64,000 nucleotides of DNA from Akebia trifoliata (GCA_017979445.1 CM030710.1:13750248-13814247), one strand, 5' to 3'. Shown: positions 1 to 13,360, counted from the first letter of the stretch. The notes: a model not told the origin generated them from the letters alone. Program-made: numbers and translations.

Positions 1-1084
1 AAACTTTTTGACCTATTTTTCCAAGGATTTATTATGACCTACGAAATTAGGTTGTGGAAGCTCTATATTTATAGAGTTTTTTGGAATAATTGGGGTTTGA
101 CTAGGTCTCCTTTTAGATGAGGTAATTAGGATTTTGACTTAAGTCTTATTTGATTGACTAGGTTTCTTTAGAATAGGATTTTGATTAGGGTTTTGACTTA
201 AGTCTTATGAGATTGACTTATTTTTTTGAAATTAGATTTTTTAATCTTACGTACAATGAAAAAATATATTTTTAAGTCTTGTGGAGAATCCCCTAATTAT
301 ATCTCTAATTATTTGGACCCCCAGATGAAAGGGTCTTTTAATAAATATCAGAGGGCTCCACTTAAATAAGTGGGCAACCATCAACAATTTTGCCTGAGGG
401 CTTGATTGATTAATTTTCTTTGTTCAGATTTTTAAATCAATTTTTAAATCAATTTTATTAAGGTTTCAATTTACATTAATTAATGTTTTATTTATTAATT
501 TTAAAATTTAAAACTTTTCAAATTAGAAATTATCGTTTTGCCCCCGAAGAGAACTTTTACATTTCAAGTCATTTTTCAAAGTTTCGGAATGTTTTGAAAT
601 CAACTTTTCGTAAAGAATTCGATGGGATTATCGTTTTGTATCACTTATAAAATTTTTGGCGTGAAATGATTGTGAACCCTTATGAGGGGCATTTTCCTAA
701 TTTTATCGAATTTGGTAAAAATTGATAAAATGATTTATTTGATTTCATTTTATTATTTTATGTGTTCAAATGGGTTTTTCTAAGCGTAATCTAGGCTCAA
801 TGGATCTTTTGATGTTAGGGGTATTTTGGTAATTTGATCATTTTTAATGATTTTTATCATAAAGCTTCTTTTTGTCTGAAAATTGATGATTTCTACGTTT
901 TGGGTTGTATTTTTCTAGTGTAGTATGATTTTTAGAATTTTGTTTGCTTGAGATACCTCATCTGAATTTCTGAAACATATCTAGTAAAAGATATAGCATT
1001 AGAATAATCATCCATCATTGGGAATCGTCCCGATCGGATTGACGAGTTGATTAATTAGGCGAGTGCAAAAATGGAGTGTCTACA
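1..1084 (-). mobile_element. 3' LTR (partial) of Tat-like LTR element 1
   Basis: This stretch is a direct repeat of about 8548-9618, with matching blocks around the TATA-like site (65-72, TATAAATA on the minus strand), the run near 280-400 and the terminal block near 1010-1084. It ends GTGTCTACA on the plus strand, the complement of the LTR start TGTAGACAC, and is followed by a purine-tract complement. The element is therefore on the minus strand and this is its 3' LTR. The distal part lies outside the window. No gene is seen. Confidence 0.8.
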
Positions 1085-1102
1085 GATGCCCCTCTTTGGC
1101 AG
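1085..1102 (-). other. Polypurine tract of element 1
   Basis: On the minus strand the bases just before the LTR start read CCAAAGAGGGGCATC, a purine-rich tract of the kind that primes plus-strand synthesis in plant LTR retrotransposons. A near-identical tract precedes the LTR start at 14363 on the plus strand, and a related one lies at 17306-17321. Confidence 0.75.
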
Positions 1103-1548
1103 AGGGTTGAAGCAAACTAGATAGTAAATCTATTTTGGTAGACAGTATGATATCTGAATGCCAAAGCTAGTGACAGTTTATTTTGCAGCCTGATTTAGCA
1201 ATTCGTCGGGCGTTCGGATCCTTGAGGGTAAAACTCTCCCCAAACTAAAAGTTTTCAGGTCATTAAACCTAAACTCTTACTGACGATGTCAGATCCTTGA
1301 ATTTTGAAAAATTCTCCCTGACTAATTAAAAGTGCACATGTGTGCAATGGTGATGCCTATTGAGTATTCTATCGGATCATTCAGAAGAAACTCTCCTCGA
1401 TAATCACAAATGTCAGGTCCTAGAGATCTTCTCTCGCTGATGATGATGATTCAAATTGAAATGCACATACGCAATGAAGACAATCACATGAGATAGGTGA
1501 TGTAGAAACTTTATTAAATCCTATCGAAATTCTTTTTATATGTCAACA

Positions 1549-3210
1549 AAATTTGAGTCTCATTTATCGGATTCTAGTTAAGGTTTACAGGAACTTAAAC
1601 AATCCTGTTAATTCATTCTATGATTCAAAAGGTTGGAGTCTCATTTCTCGGACTCGAACTTAGGTTTATAGGTACTTCAAAAAATCTACTCATTCTATGA
1701 TTCAAAAAATTGGAGTCTTGTTTCTCGGATTCGAACTTAGGTTTGTAGGTACTTTAAAAAACCTACTGATTCTATGATTCAAAAAGTTGGAATCCGAGTC
1801 TCGTTTCTCGAACTCGAACTTAGGTTTGTTGGTATTTCAAAAAACCTACTCATTCTATGAGTCAAAAAGTTGGAGTCTTGATGAGTGTTTCCAAACACTC
1901 AACTATACACATATTTTTCAGATATTTATCTTGATTTTATACCCATTTATTCATATTAAGATAATAATCATGATAAGCCTCAAATCACCACGTTGCATGT
2001 TAATTAGGCTTAATTATATATAAATAAATTTATTTACTAGATAAATCTAATTACGTGTGTTTCTTGTGCAGAAAATCAATAAATTGGAATCAAAATCTCA
2101 AGATAAAAGCATTTGGGCCCACTTTGGAATGCCCTAATCCTTAAGTCATATTCTCCTCTTTTGTCTTTTTGTGCAAAGAAAAGTGGAGGCTACTTTTAGA
2201 CTCTTCTACACACATTTTCTCTATAAATAGAGCCTTCATTTCTAGAGAAAGGGTCCCATCTTGGTTCTCTTATCCAAGACTCCTTTAATCTAAGGCTCTT
2301 AGCCTATTCTCTTATTTTTTTGTATTTTCATCTTCTAATTATTTTCGTTTGGTTAAATAGTCTTGTAAGAAGTAGAAGAAGAAGAAGTTGTAATTTTCTC
2401 CATGAAATGAAGAAAATTTCTTTCATCTCTTATCTTCCCTCTCTTGCAATGACATTAGGCTAAGTTTCCCTCCATTGGAGAGTGGAAAAGCCTAGAGCAA
2501 GTTCTTGTGTTATTTCTAATTTTATGCCTTTCTTTTATTTAAAATGCTTATGAATTCTCTTTAAGTTTCTTGCACATTTTATTCTTAATATAGATACTTT
2601 ATGCTTAGATTAGATTAAGATAAAGTATGCTTAAATTAGATAATTTGTAGTAAGAAGTTTTCAAAGAATTGTACTTTGTTTTTGTTCCCTTATTTCATTT
2701 TATTTGCAAAACTTTCCGATCTAAAGAGCTAACACCAAGCCCTTATGATTGAATTATAAAAAGGCTAGAGACTAGGAATTGCTCATTAACATGTTTTAGG
2801 TAGATCCACCTCCAATGGTGTTTTAATTCATAAGTTTACTTGCTTTTAATTTCATTTACTTTAGTTTATTTTCTAGCAATTTTACATCTTCTTATAAGTT
2901 CAAAAATACAAAGAAAAACAGTTTTAATTCCTTTTAGTTAATTTGGATTTTATCTTCTTAGCTTAGCTCTATTCTTCCTTTCTCTTGGGTTCGATCCCCT
3001 ACTTGCCCCACAAGTAAGGTAAAACTAAGATTATTATTAACTCCGGTGGGAAGAACAACGATAGTCTCATCAAGTCTCGTTTCTCGGACTTGAACTTAGG
3101 TTTATAGGTATTTCAAAAAACCTACTCATCCTATAATTCAAAAAAATTGGAGTCTCATTTCTTGGACTCAAGCTTATTGGAGCCACGCTTCTTGGACTTG
3201 AATTAGTTAA
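1549..3210. repeat. 77-84 bp tandem repeat, interrupted by a solo LTR
   Basis: Units begin with TTGGAGTCT-like sequence at about 1549, 1633, 1710, 1787 and 1870, then continue at 3073-3210. Each carries a TTTCTCGGACTCGAACTTAG-like block and an AAAACCTACTCATTCTATGA-like block. The array is broken at 1879-3072 by the inserted LTR. Related short units occur on the other strand near 9830-10010. Confidence 0.8.
1879..3072 (+). mobile_element. Solo LTR, 1194 bp, TSD AGTCT
   Basis: It starts TGATGAG and ends CTCATCA, a perfect 7-bp terminal inverted repeat. It is flanked by AGTCT at 1874-1878 and 3073-3077. It splits the surrounding tandem array, which supports both boundaries. A TATA box (CTATAAATAG) lies at 2221-2230, followed by a pyrimidine-rich leader. 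A 2-base-loop hairpin (GAGTGTTT/AAACACTC) sits at the start. A diverged relative is at 39467-40749. No internal region remains, so it probably arose by LTR-LTR recombination. Confidence 0.85.
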
Positions 3211-3845
3211 AGACTCAGTATTATCAAGTTGAAAGTTTGAAAGATTGGACCTTTATTGGCTTATCATGCATCTAGATTCATAATTATCATTGGGCTTCAT
3301 CGGACTTTTAAGCTTTTGTAAAATTTTTATTTTTATCATGTGATCAAGAATGAAAACTTCGGAATCACAGTTATTCTAAAAAAGTGCCCCTAGTCTCAAG
3401 GTGGGCTTCTAACTAGAACTTGATTATGAAACTGATGAAATGGATTACACTTGGAAAATATGAATGAGCAACTATGGACTCTGATATATAACAGATAGAA
3501 GAATTGACATTCCTTTAAATTCAAGACTCTTAAGATTATCATATGTACAATAAGAAATTTGATCAATTTTTTTTTGAGAAATGCTTAAGCTGAACTTAAA
3601 ATCTTGATGATTATTAGAATAGAAGATCTTTCTTTTCAAAGTGGTCAATGGTTCTACATTTTCCTTTAGGGAATACTTGAACAAGTAAAGATACTCTTAA
3701 ATATCTTATAATATTCAAGATGACTTCTGAGTTTCTTCAACTTCAACACTATCTTCATCAGATGTGATCTTTCAGCTGAAAATGAATGTTGTGACTTGAA
3801 TAATTTTATACATCCTCTACTAAACTTCCTTCTAGATTTTTCTTC

Positions 3846-4075
3846 TTGATAGGATATTTTCTCCTATTTGATGATGCCCTAATTTTTGTCTGGATCGTCT
3901 CTTCAGGTTTTCAATCTAGCGGACTTTGTTTTTCTTCTTTTGATGATGCCTTGATTTTTTCCAAGGTCGCCCTTTCAGGTTTTCAACCTAGCAGGCCTTT
4001 TTTTTATGGTTATGTCCTAACTTTTATATAAGTCACCCTTTCGAGTTTTCAACTTAGCGAATTTTTTTTTTCTTC
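3846..4075. repeat. About 80-bp degenerate repeat, three units
   Basis: Three units share CCTTTCAGGTTTTCAACCTAGC-like cores near 3905, 3970 and 4035, each followed by a T-rich run and GATGATG-type sequence. A similar CCCTTTCGGGTTTTCA core occurs near 25620 in the large element. The short frames here are by-products of the repeat. Confidence 0.55.
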
Positions 4076-4691
4076 TTGATGATCTTGAATATTCAATTCG
4101 ACAACTTCTTGGTTCCTTGGACCTTAATCGAGTCAATTAGCATTCAGGAGGACTTAATAGAGAGGCCTAGGATATGGTTTAGAAAGAAAAGTTATAAGGC
4201 TCGACTTCCCCAAAATACTTCTTGTCTAATATTCTTTTTTTATTCTAATGCCCCTAGTTTGGCATTCTTTTCTTTTCTGTCAATTCTTTTAACTTTTTCT
4301 TTTAATGCTCCTAGTTTGGCATTACTTCTTTTGAATCTTTCAATATGGGATTTTCCTTTTTGATGACACTTTTCTTAAGAGAATACATTTTTTTTGTGAC
4401 CAGACCTGAAGTGACTTCTTAGGTTGCCTATATACCCAAAATATTTCTTTTCTCTTTTAGGATCAGGTCAAAATGTAGTTAATACTAAGATATCCCTCCC
4501 GAGGTTGGTTGGTGTGGTTTAGAAAGAAAAGGTTATTGATTTATTTTTAAAGGCTGCGAGGAGTTAAAGAAGGTTATCTTTTCTTGGTAAGATAAGAAAA
4601 TAGTTCGACCAAAGAAGGCCTCATTTGGAGAAATGCTATTTGATTTGGTCAAAGTTTAGGAAACTCAATGTCTTGATTGCTCTGTCGAGTA

Positions 4692-4830
4692 AGGTCTTCT
4701 TTTGAAAATTAGTAGTCTACAGTCTTCTTTTGAGAATGAGTAATCTTCAGTCTTCTTTTGAGAAAGAGTGATCTTCAGTCTTCTTCTGAGAAGGTGTAAT
4801 CTTCAGTCTTCTTCTACGAAATTGAGTGTG
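4692..4830. repeat. 28-bp tandem repeat
   Basis: The core CAGTCTTCTT recurs at 4720, 4748, 4776 and 4804, a constant 28-bp spacing, with units of the form AATCTTCAGTCTTCTTTTGAG. It lies in the non-coding interior of element 1. Confidence 0.8.
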
Positions 4831-6699
4831 ATTGAGTTCTTTGTATTTGACATCGATTCATTCAATCCTTTCCAAACTTCGAAAGAAATCTCATATTTTT
4901 TTGCTAATGAGAAAACATGATGAATCCCTTCTTGTGGGTCTTAGCACCTTTTGTCGATAGTTTCAACTATATCATTCTTGACTGATAATCTTTAACTTTG
5001 AAGTTCATCCTCAACTTTAGGACTTGATCTATTTTAGTACAATCTATCAATATATCATCATGAAACCAAGTAGGAACGTTGTTGAATTTCTCAAATAAGT
5101 TTATAATTCTCTCATGTTCCCCTGAGGAATGTATCACTAATTTGCACTTTTTGAGTATACTCTTTAATTCTAATATTTATCAAATTGGATTAATAAGCTC
5201 TAAGTCATTCCTCATGTTAGATTTTATGCTCAAATCATTATTACACACATGATAATCAGAAGCTTCTTTATTCTATTGGAATTAAAAAAATATAAACTGA
5301 CAAACTCGACTAAAACTCGAGAATTAAAGAAAGACTAACGTAACTGAAATGACTAACTGAATTTAATGATAGACGAAAATTGAACTAAAATTAAAATGAA
5401 ATTCATGGACACTTATCTACAAAGCGATGAGGTTCTTTTGGGTGGATGGACTTGATACTATGGTGCAAGGTTAGACCACTTAGACTTAACATTTGTAGCA
5501 AAGATGAGGATTTAGAACGTTTAGGAGCAATTATTTCCTGATTAGGAATACACCAAGATTAATCATTGATTCTAAAGATTTGACTCTTAACCACATAATT
5601 AAAATTTTGATATAACTTAGCTTAGGTCTGGTGGGAAACATTGAATCCAAATGCACTATAAGTCTATAGTGACCAAGAAGGTGAGAAAGGTTAGTCACGG
5701 GTCTACCTCTGATTGGGATAAAACCTTTGACCAAACAAATTAATTTGACCCTAAGATCAAATCTTTTTGGTATAAAATAGTCTAAGTTTTTGAAAGTAAA
5801 ACCAATTAGTCCAACTGGTTTGGTGTTGATCAGTTTAATCCATTTGTTGATTGGGCCAATTGAATTACATTTCACACATTGGGTCAGACCGATATTACAG
5901 GTCTAGTTTGAACAATTTGGATCGGTCCGCCACTTACCTGTTGGTTGGATTGATTAGAGCAACCCGGGAACACCCATAGTCAGTTCTAGTCGTGACCTAT
6001 AGGAAGGCTTTTAAACTCTAGGTTTACTACGTGCAATGCAATTTGTCCGACCAACCTTGCTCAAGTGCACATATATACCTCTCGAGCGTACTCAATCAGA
6101 CGGTACGTGGTGACTTGGTTGATATACCATATAGGTAATAATCTAAGACTTCAACTCAAATCTCTAAAGTCAAAAGCAGTCAGTTTAATCCCCAATTGAG
6201 AAGTGATACACGATATTGAGCAAGGGCCCACTTAAATACCTCTCATTTAGAATAGACATTGTCTATCCCCCTCGTATAGTAGGGTACAGCAGGGCAGGAT
6301 CTCGCTTACGCACTGATTTTAACCAAAAAATGCAGTTGGTGAACTTAGATTAATTTTAATATACCATATAGGTACGAGTCCAGGATTGGCGATCGGGACA
6401 TGTGATTGTACGGCATACAATAGGACAAAAGACTCAGGTCGTCCCAGCATGGGTGCATCGATATACCTTTCTGTGTCACCTGATCAAACGGTACTGATGC
6501 CCTAGTTTTATATACCCTAAGGTATGTGACTGGAGTTGTGGTTTTCATGAATAACATCGCATCTCCGAGGAGACCGGGCCACATACTAGTAAATTAAGAT
6601 TTTAATGAATATTGAATTGAGGATAAAATGATAATCGTTGAGATAAGGATTGATGACTTTTCTTTTTTCTTTTTTTTTTAGAAACAAATTGTTTTTTTT

Positions 6700-7450
6700 T
6701 TTTACAATTTTTATTGGAATCCTCTCTTTATCATGAACAACATTAAAAAAATAATTTTTTTGTTTCTTAGCGCATCACTCATAAATAATTTATTTGAGAA
6801 GAAGATGAAAAATAAAAAATTATTTTTTGCTAACGGCACACCACGCATAAAAATAATTTTTTTTATATATTTTTTAAAGATTTTTTATTGGAATCCTCTC
6901 CTAATCAGAATAACATTAAAAAAAAAGCAATTTTTTTTGTTTCTTAGCGCATCACTCACAAATAATTTATTTGAAAAGAAGATGAAAAGTAAAAAATCAT
7001 TTTCTCCTAACGACACACCACGCATAAATAAATATATATATATATATATATTGTGATTTTTTATTGAAATCCTCTCTTCATCATGAACAACATTAAAAAA
7101 AGTAATTTTTTTTCTTAACTTATCACTCACAAATAATTTATTTTAGAAGAAGATGAAAAATAAAAAATCGTTTTCTACTAACGGCACACCACGCATAAAA
7201 ATAACTTTTTTTATTTTTTTTTTTGCGATTTTTTATTGGAATCCTCTTAGCACATCAGTCACAAATAATTTATTTGAGAAGAAGATGAAAAAAAAATCGT
7301 TTTCTACTAACAGCACACCACGCAGAAAAAAAAAAATATATTTTTTTGTAATTTTTTTCTTGGAATTCTCTCCTCATCATGAACAATACTAAGAAAGTAA
7401 TTTTTTTTATTTTTTAGCACATCACTCAAAAATAATTTATTTTCACAACT
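6700..7450. repeat. About 175-bp tandem repeat, four to five units
   Basis: Units carry ATCCTCTC, AACATTAAAAAA, a T-run, GCATCACTCA, AATAATTTATTTGA, GAAGATGAAAA and CACACCACGCATAAAAA. AACATTAAAAAA recurs near 6734, 6909 and 7089, and a diverged copy lies near 7380. The short frames in both strands are repeat by-products. The array lies just downstream of the primer site in the element's minus orientation, so it would be transcribed as leader. Confidence 0.8.
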
Positions 7451-7983
7451 TCTCACCTATGCATAATAACGTGCTAAAAATTTTTATTCAAAAATTTTCT
7501 AAAACAAAAATAAAAGTCCATGACTCTCACCCCAACCACCATCATTTAATCATCAATTCATATGTCAATCTGAATATTTCATTGTTTAGAGTCATCCCAA
7601 AATGACCTTAGATTGAATCATAGAAAGTGATACTCCAAAATAACATACCCAAAATCAATCCAAATAATGCCAAGAGAAGATAATACAACCCAAAAATATA
7701 AAATAAACTAGATAAAAAAAATGGGCCAACAATCATTATTTCATATCATTATCCTCTTGAAATCCTGTATTATTTAGGATTATTCCGAATGACCTTAGAT
7801 TAAATCATAAAAGTAATGTGCCAAAATAAAATATTCACCATTCAAAAAAGTAATCAACAATTGAGCAAAAAAGAATTATGAAAATAAACAAAGAAACAAA
7901 TAACTAAAAATAAAATAAAATAAACTAGGTCGTTCTAGCAATGCTTCCCATACTTGGGGTTTTTCAAGTCTGATCCTCAATAA

Positions 7984-8001
7984 TCCCCAACGGAGTCGTC
8001 A
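7984..8001 (-). other. Primer binding site of element 1 (tRNA-Arg type)
   Basis: On the minus strand this reads TGACGACTCCGTTGGGGA, one base from the LTR end. Apart from base 3 it matches the TGGCGACTCC start expected for priming by a plant tRNA-Arg whose 3' end is GGAGTCGCCA. Tat/Ogre elements are known to use tRNA-Arg. It fixes the element's orientation. Confidence 0.7.
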
Positions 8002-8002
8002 C

Positions 8003-9618
8003 TGAAAGTGCCCTCGATCAGCGGGATGTGCAGATCCACTTTTGATTTTTGAGGTTTGGGAGTCGCCACCTAGTTATTATGGTCTAAGAACCAAATATTA
8101 ACTCTAACAGATAAAATACTAATCTACCAAGAGAATAGGTTCGGGGATCATGTTACGGGGTTGGAAGGTGTTAGGCACCAATCCTGCCCGGTAAACGCTA
8201 GTCTCTATTATTTCTCAAAAAATGATTACATTGCTAAAAGACCTAAAATAGAAAATAAAAAAAATAAAAAGTAAAAAAGGTATACCTAAATGATCGCAAT
8301 GATTTGTTTCCTCAGTACTAGCGGGGGAGCGTCCTTATACGAGTTTCCTTGCTTTTCCTCTATCACACGATCTACTTCAAATCTTCAAGTTGAGGTGTCT
8401 TCTTCTTAGATTTGAGTATTTTATATATTTTTTGAAGGATTTCTAAGTATTTTTGAAAGGTTTCTAGGTATTTTTGAGTAAAAATTAGGGTTTTGATGAT
8501 AGGTAGGGAGTTTGGACTTTAAAATTAGGATTTGGAGAAGGTTAAGGAGACTTTTTGACTTACTTTTCCTAGGATTTATTTTGATCTGCGAAATTAGGTT
8601 GTGGAGACTATATTTATAGATTTTTTTGGAAGAATTAGAGTTTGACTAGGTCTCCTTTTAGATGAGGTAATTAGGATTTTGACTTAAGTCTTGTTTGATT
8701 GACTAGGTTTCTTTAGATTAAGGTTTTAATTAGGGTTTTAACTTAAGTCTTATGTGATTGACTTGTTTTTTTGAAATTAGATTTTTTTAATCTTGCATAC
8801 AATGAAGGAATATATTTTTAAGTCTTGTGGAGAACCCCCTAATTATATCTCTAATTATTTGGACCCCAGATGGAAGGGTCTTTTAATAAATATCAGGGGG
8901 CTCCACTTAAATAAGTGGGCAACCATCAACAATTTTGCCAAAGGGCTTGATTGATTAATTTTCTTGGTTCATATTTTTAAATTAATTTTATTATGATTTC
9001 AATTTACATTAAATAACATTTTATTTATTAATTTCAAAATTTAAAACTTTTAAAATTGAAAAATTATCGTTTTGCCCCCAAAGAGAACTTTTGCATTTCA
9101 AGTCATTTTTCGATATTCCAAGATGTTTTGGAATCTATTTTTTGTAAAAACATTCGATGGAATTATCGGTTTGTGTGACTTATAAAATTTTTGGCGTGAA
9201 ATGATTGTGAACCCTTACGAGGGGTATTTTCGTAATGTTGTTGAATTTGATGAAAATTGGCGAAATAATTTATTTGATGTCATTTTATTATTTATATGTT
9301 CAAATAGGTTTTTATAAGCGCATTGTAGGCTCTAAGGATGTTTTAATGTTAGGGGTATTTTGATAATTTGGTCATTTTTAGTGATTTTTATCGTAAAGCT
9401 TCTTTTTGTTTGAAAAATGATGATTTCTATATTTTTGGTCATATTTTCCTAGCGTAGCGTGGTTTATAGAGTTTTGTTTGCTTAAGATACCTCATCTGAA
9501 TTTCTAAAACATATCTAGTAACAAATATAGCATTGGAATAATCATCAATCATTGGGAATCCTCACGATCGGATTGACGAGTTGATTAATCAGGCAAGTGC
9601 AAAAATGGGGTGTATACA
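8003..9618 (-). mobile_element. 5' LTR of element 1, 1616 bp
   Basis: In minus orientation it starts TGTATACACCCC (9618) and ends GGGCACTTTCA (8003). A minus-strand TATA box (TATAAATA) is at 8611-8618, and the same site is at 65-72 in the other LTR. The two LTRs differ by many substitutions and small indels, so the insertion is old. The LTR type recurs at 14363-14962 plus 38733-39419 in opposite orientation. Confidence 0.8.
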
Positions 9619-10413
9619 GTATCATCATTCAAAGTCCAAAGATACCAAGACTCCATCAGATTCATGCCCAAACATATCAAGTCATCACCATCCAAACCCC
9701 AAAGATACGAAGACTTCATCAAGTTCAAGTCCTAAAGACACTTACACTTCACCAATTCAAGATCCAAACAAATCGTGATTTCATCAAGTTTAAGCTAAAA
9801 AAAATCATAGTTTCAACAATCATATTCCAAAGAAATCGTGACTTCATCAAATCCAATCTCAATGAAATCGAAGCTCCAATAATCGAAGTTCAAAGAAATT
9901 GAAACTTCATCAGATTCAAGATCAAAGAAATTGAAACTCCAATAACTTAGAGTCCAAAGAAATCGAAACTCCTTCAGATTCAAGATCGAAGAAACCATGG
10001 CTTCAATGATTCATAATTCAAAGTCACAGTGACTACATCAAGATCAAGCCTAAAGAAACTGAGGCTCCTCTTGTCAAGAGTTTGAAGAAGCCAAAAATCC
10101 ATCTATTCAAATTCAAGAAGTCCACTTGCATCATATCATTGCAAGCATTCACCGAACACGTGCATTTTTTACAAAAAAAATCTCATATTTTATTGGCGTT
10201 TATCTAAATTATGAACGAGAGAATATCTCTAGGACTTGATCAATATTTCAAATCAAAGAGAATTTACACTCAAGGATCCGAACAACGCTCAAAGTATTAC
10301 ACCATCACATACTACACTTTGTTTTTATCAAAATTTAGTATATGTTTGTCATCTTTCGTCAGTGAGAGTATACTTTACGATCTGACAGCCTTTAGTTCGA
10401 GAAAATTAAAAAT
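9619..10413 (+). mobile_element. Interior fragment of Tat-like element 3
   Basis: No gene is seen. 9630-10040 is a degenerate run of 30-45 bp units around CCAAAGAAATCGAAACTCC and CATCAGATTCAAG. Taken as the reverse complement, these resemble the tandem units of element 1. The part at 10200-10413 together with 14215-14345 resembles the reverse complement of the region next to element 1's polypurine tract. I infer one related element on the plus strand, interrupted by the LTR at 10414. Confidence 0.5.
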
Positions 10414-12112
10414 TGTAATACCCCAAGTTTTTTATTTGTATCTCGAGGAAAAATAAATAGTGGAATTTTAAGAAAATTCTGAAAGTGGGACTTAGGATAA
10501 AATTTTAAGATTTTTTCTGATTATTTTTAATGAAATTTGACCTCACCATTGGATTCAAAATGGTCAAAAAACATACTTTAACCTATTAGCACTCTCATAT
10601 AGGAATCCGAATGAAAAAATTACAAAATCCTTGATTTTTTAGTCAGACCAGGTTAAAAAAATAAATTTTTGCTAGAACAAGAATTTTAAAAATTTGATGG
10701 CACCATTGGATCTGCAATGAAAAGTTATAAAAAATAGAGTATTTACTCGTCATTTTTGGAGCCCAAAAAGTCAAATTATTGTCAAAAATGGAAACAACAT
10801 CAATTTTAGGGTCCCATCAGGCCGAAAAAGTGAATTTTTATTAAAAATAGAATTTGTAGAATCTAACCATGTCATTAGATCCGAAATAAAAAAAATTATA
10901 TAAAATAGAGTATTCAGTCGTCACTTTTGGAGTCCGGACAATTGAGTTATCGTCAAACGAAACAACATATAAAATACCGATTTGGACCCGTAGCTTATAT
11001 AAAGATTTTTTTTAATTAAATTCACCATTCACTTTCACTTTAATCTACCCAAAAAAAAAACCAACAACCATAGTTGGGTTTTAAACTTCGATACATCACA
11101 AATAGGAGGCCCTCGACTTCCAACAAGAAGGGAAAAACGTCTACAACATCAAACTTTACAAAATCCACCCATTTTCTTTTCTTTTTCTCTTTTCTTTCAT
11201 TCTGTTTCATCAAAAAATAGTCGTAAGATATAAGGTGGCACAACTTCGATCTCATATTTCATATACTTCAAGCCCAAACCGATTTTCGTTAAAGAAGGGA
11301 AAAATGACGAAGGCATCGAGATCTTTGGAATCACTGGACCCGATTCAAAAATGAGCCACCTCTACGCTAGATCCGCCTCTATTTCTATGTCAATCATCTC
11401 GATTTTAGTGCACGTGCTTCAATTCTATCTCATAGAGATTGGTAGGGACTCAATTTCTATCAGTAATCGTAGATTGTGAAAATTACATTTAGAATTTTAA
11501 CGAAAATTTGTTATGTGTTTCAAAAACATATAATTCTTTTCATTATTTTTAATTTACTTCAAGACCTTCATATTTGATGTGTTTAATTGTATTTTATAAA
11601 AAATTATATGTGTGTAGGACATTTCATCAGGTTATTACCGTTAGTTGGGTTATGTGCATTATTCAGACCCCGTTTTAATCTACGTTTTGTAATTTTTCAA
11701 TATTATTGATAAAAATAAATTTAAAAATTTTAAAAATGATTTAATATTCAATGAACTCATATTGAGTTAATGAATATTTTTTTCGAAAGATTGAAAATTA
11801 TAAAAATTAAAAATTAAAACAAAAAAGAAAAAAAGGATAAACTAATAAAATGTCAAAATCAAATCCGAGGGGTGTTGTCTGCATTTTACATTGTGATGCT
11901 ATGTGGGAGTTGAATAGATATCCAGGATAAATTTACTTTATGTTATCATGAGGTAATGTGCATGTTTATTTACTTTCTGTTAATGCGAGGTGTTGGTTTA
12001 CTTTTCTATACCGTTATTTATTTTAGGTCGGTAGGCCACAGTTGCATGGTAGGAAACTGGATATCCATTCTCAACTCTATAATGTTAATTTCTTATTTAT
12101 TTTCAAAGAAAA

Positions 12113-12154
<42 letters not shown>

Positions 12155-12163
12155 TATATAATT
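12113..12163. repeat. A-run and (TA)n microsatellite
   Basis: An A-run is followed by about 20 TA dinucleotides inside LTR copy A. The copy at 42906-45727 has only a short ATATGTATATG at this place, so the expansion is specific to copy A. Confidence 0.85.
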
Positions 12164-13360
12164 ATTTTGTGAGTTGTTAAAGAATTTATGAATACTTGAA
12201 AGGATAGTTTATCATATCATCCAGAGTGATATGTTATCTTGGGATGTACAGTTAGAATAACTAAACTCATACGTAGTATAGGACACGTATGAGAGTAGAG
12301 TCACAACTGAAATTTGAGTTTATTCCTCTCTATCTTTACCAGTGAACTTGTAATATCAAGGTGGTCGTATACAAATGAGATTGTATATTTTGGAATCACG
12401 TGCACGTCTAATAGGCATACATGAAGATGATTAGTCAGTAACCACTAACAATATATAGTGGTCAAACGTTCTTACACATCAAAAAGAAATCCATTGTTTA
12501 CGGTCACGTCAAACGACCAGCCTAAACTGGATAAATGGTTAACTAAGTGTGATAAGTGCAGTGACGGACCACAAAATCAAAAACTAAAAGCCAGTAAAGT
12601 AATGTAACATCATGTCCCGATTGGAAGCAATCTAGTCATGAATCCCAACTCTTTAATTTCACTACTCTACCATTGTATATTTTGTATATGTTACCTTATT
12701 ATGATATATAAAATGAAATACATGTTTAATATTTCCATTTGACTAATTAAATTTGTATAAAAAGAAAATGTTATAATGAGTATTGCTGATTAAGGTAATA
12801 TGAGTTTTCAAATGTTTAGTTGCTCATCCCTAGCTATATGTACCAGTTAATCATAGTTTCTTCTGTAAAACTTTGTATATGTTAAAATGATTCAGTATAT
12901 TTATTCATTCATGTTAGAAAAGGTTATTGGTAGAAATTGGGTGCTTCCCTACTGGATAACCATTGTTACTCACCCTTTCCTTCTTCATTTTTCTAGATTC
13001 AAATTCGGAGCTTGGCGAGGCATGTGTAGAGCACGAGTGAAAATTATCTTGTAAGTTAGATAGACAAACAAAGTCATTTACTTGGTGAGTATTAGGGGTT
13101 ATAACCACTAACAGCGTTAGTTTCATCCAGGTTATATTATAAATTTTGGGTTGAGCATTAGGACTTTTGTTAGAGTGAGGAATTTTTTTATAATCATGTA
13201 TTTTGTTTATCCTTTCGCACTCTGATCTATCGTACATTATTAAATGTGTATAGGTTTCCGTTATTTAGTGTCTTGGAATGTTAATATAAACAGATGAAAC
13301 CATGTCAAAATTTCAAGACACTACTTAATATCTTGAGATTTGACATGGGGCTTTGTGTTA

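Larger units (their letters stand above)
1103..7983 (-). mobile_element. Interior of element 1, non-coding
   Basis: About 6.9 kb between polypurine tract and primer site, with no gag, protease, RT or integrase motif in any frame. It holds tandem repeats (1549-3210, 3846-4075, 4692-4830, 6700-7450) and a leader-like segment near 6250-6280 resembling 34872-34902 in the large element. I read it as a non-autonomous (LARD-like) derivative that keeps leader and 3' region but has lost gag-pol. It would depend on proteins from a relative such as the element at 14963-38727. Frames of 60-114 codons here show no family features. Confidence 0.65.

Noticed and set aside
6733..7392. Repeated open frames of 79-107 codons on both strands
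   Set aside because: They are by-products of the 175-bp AT-rich tandem repeat; peptides repeat with the unit and are Lys/Phe/Ile-rich.
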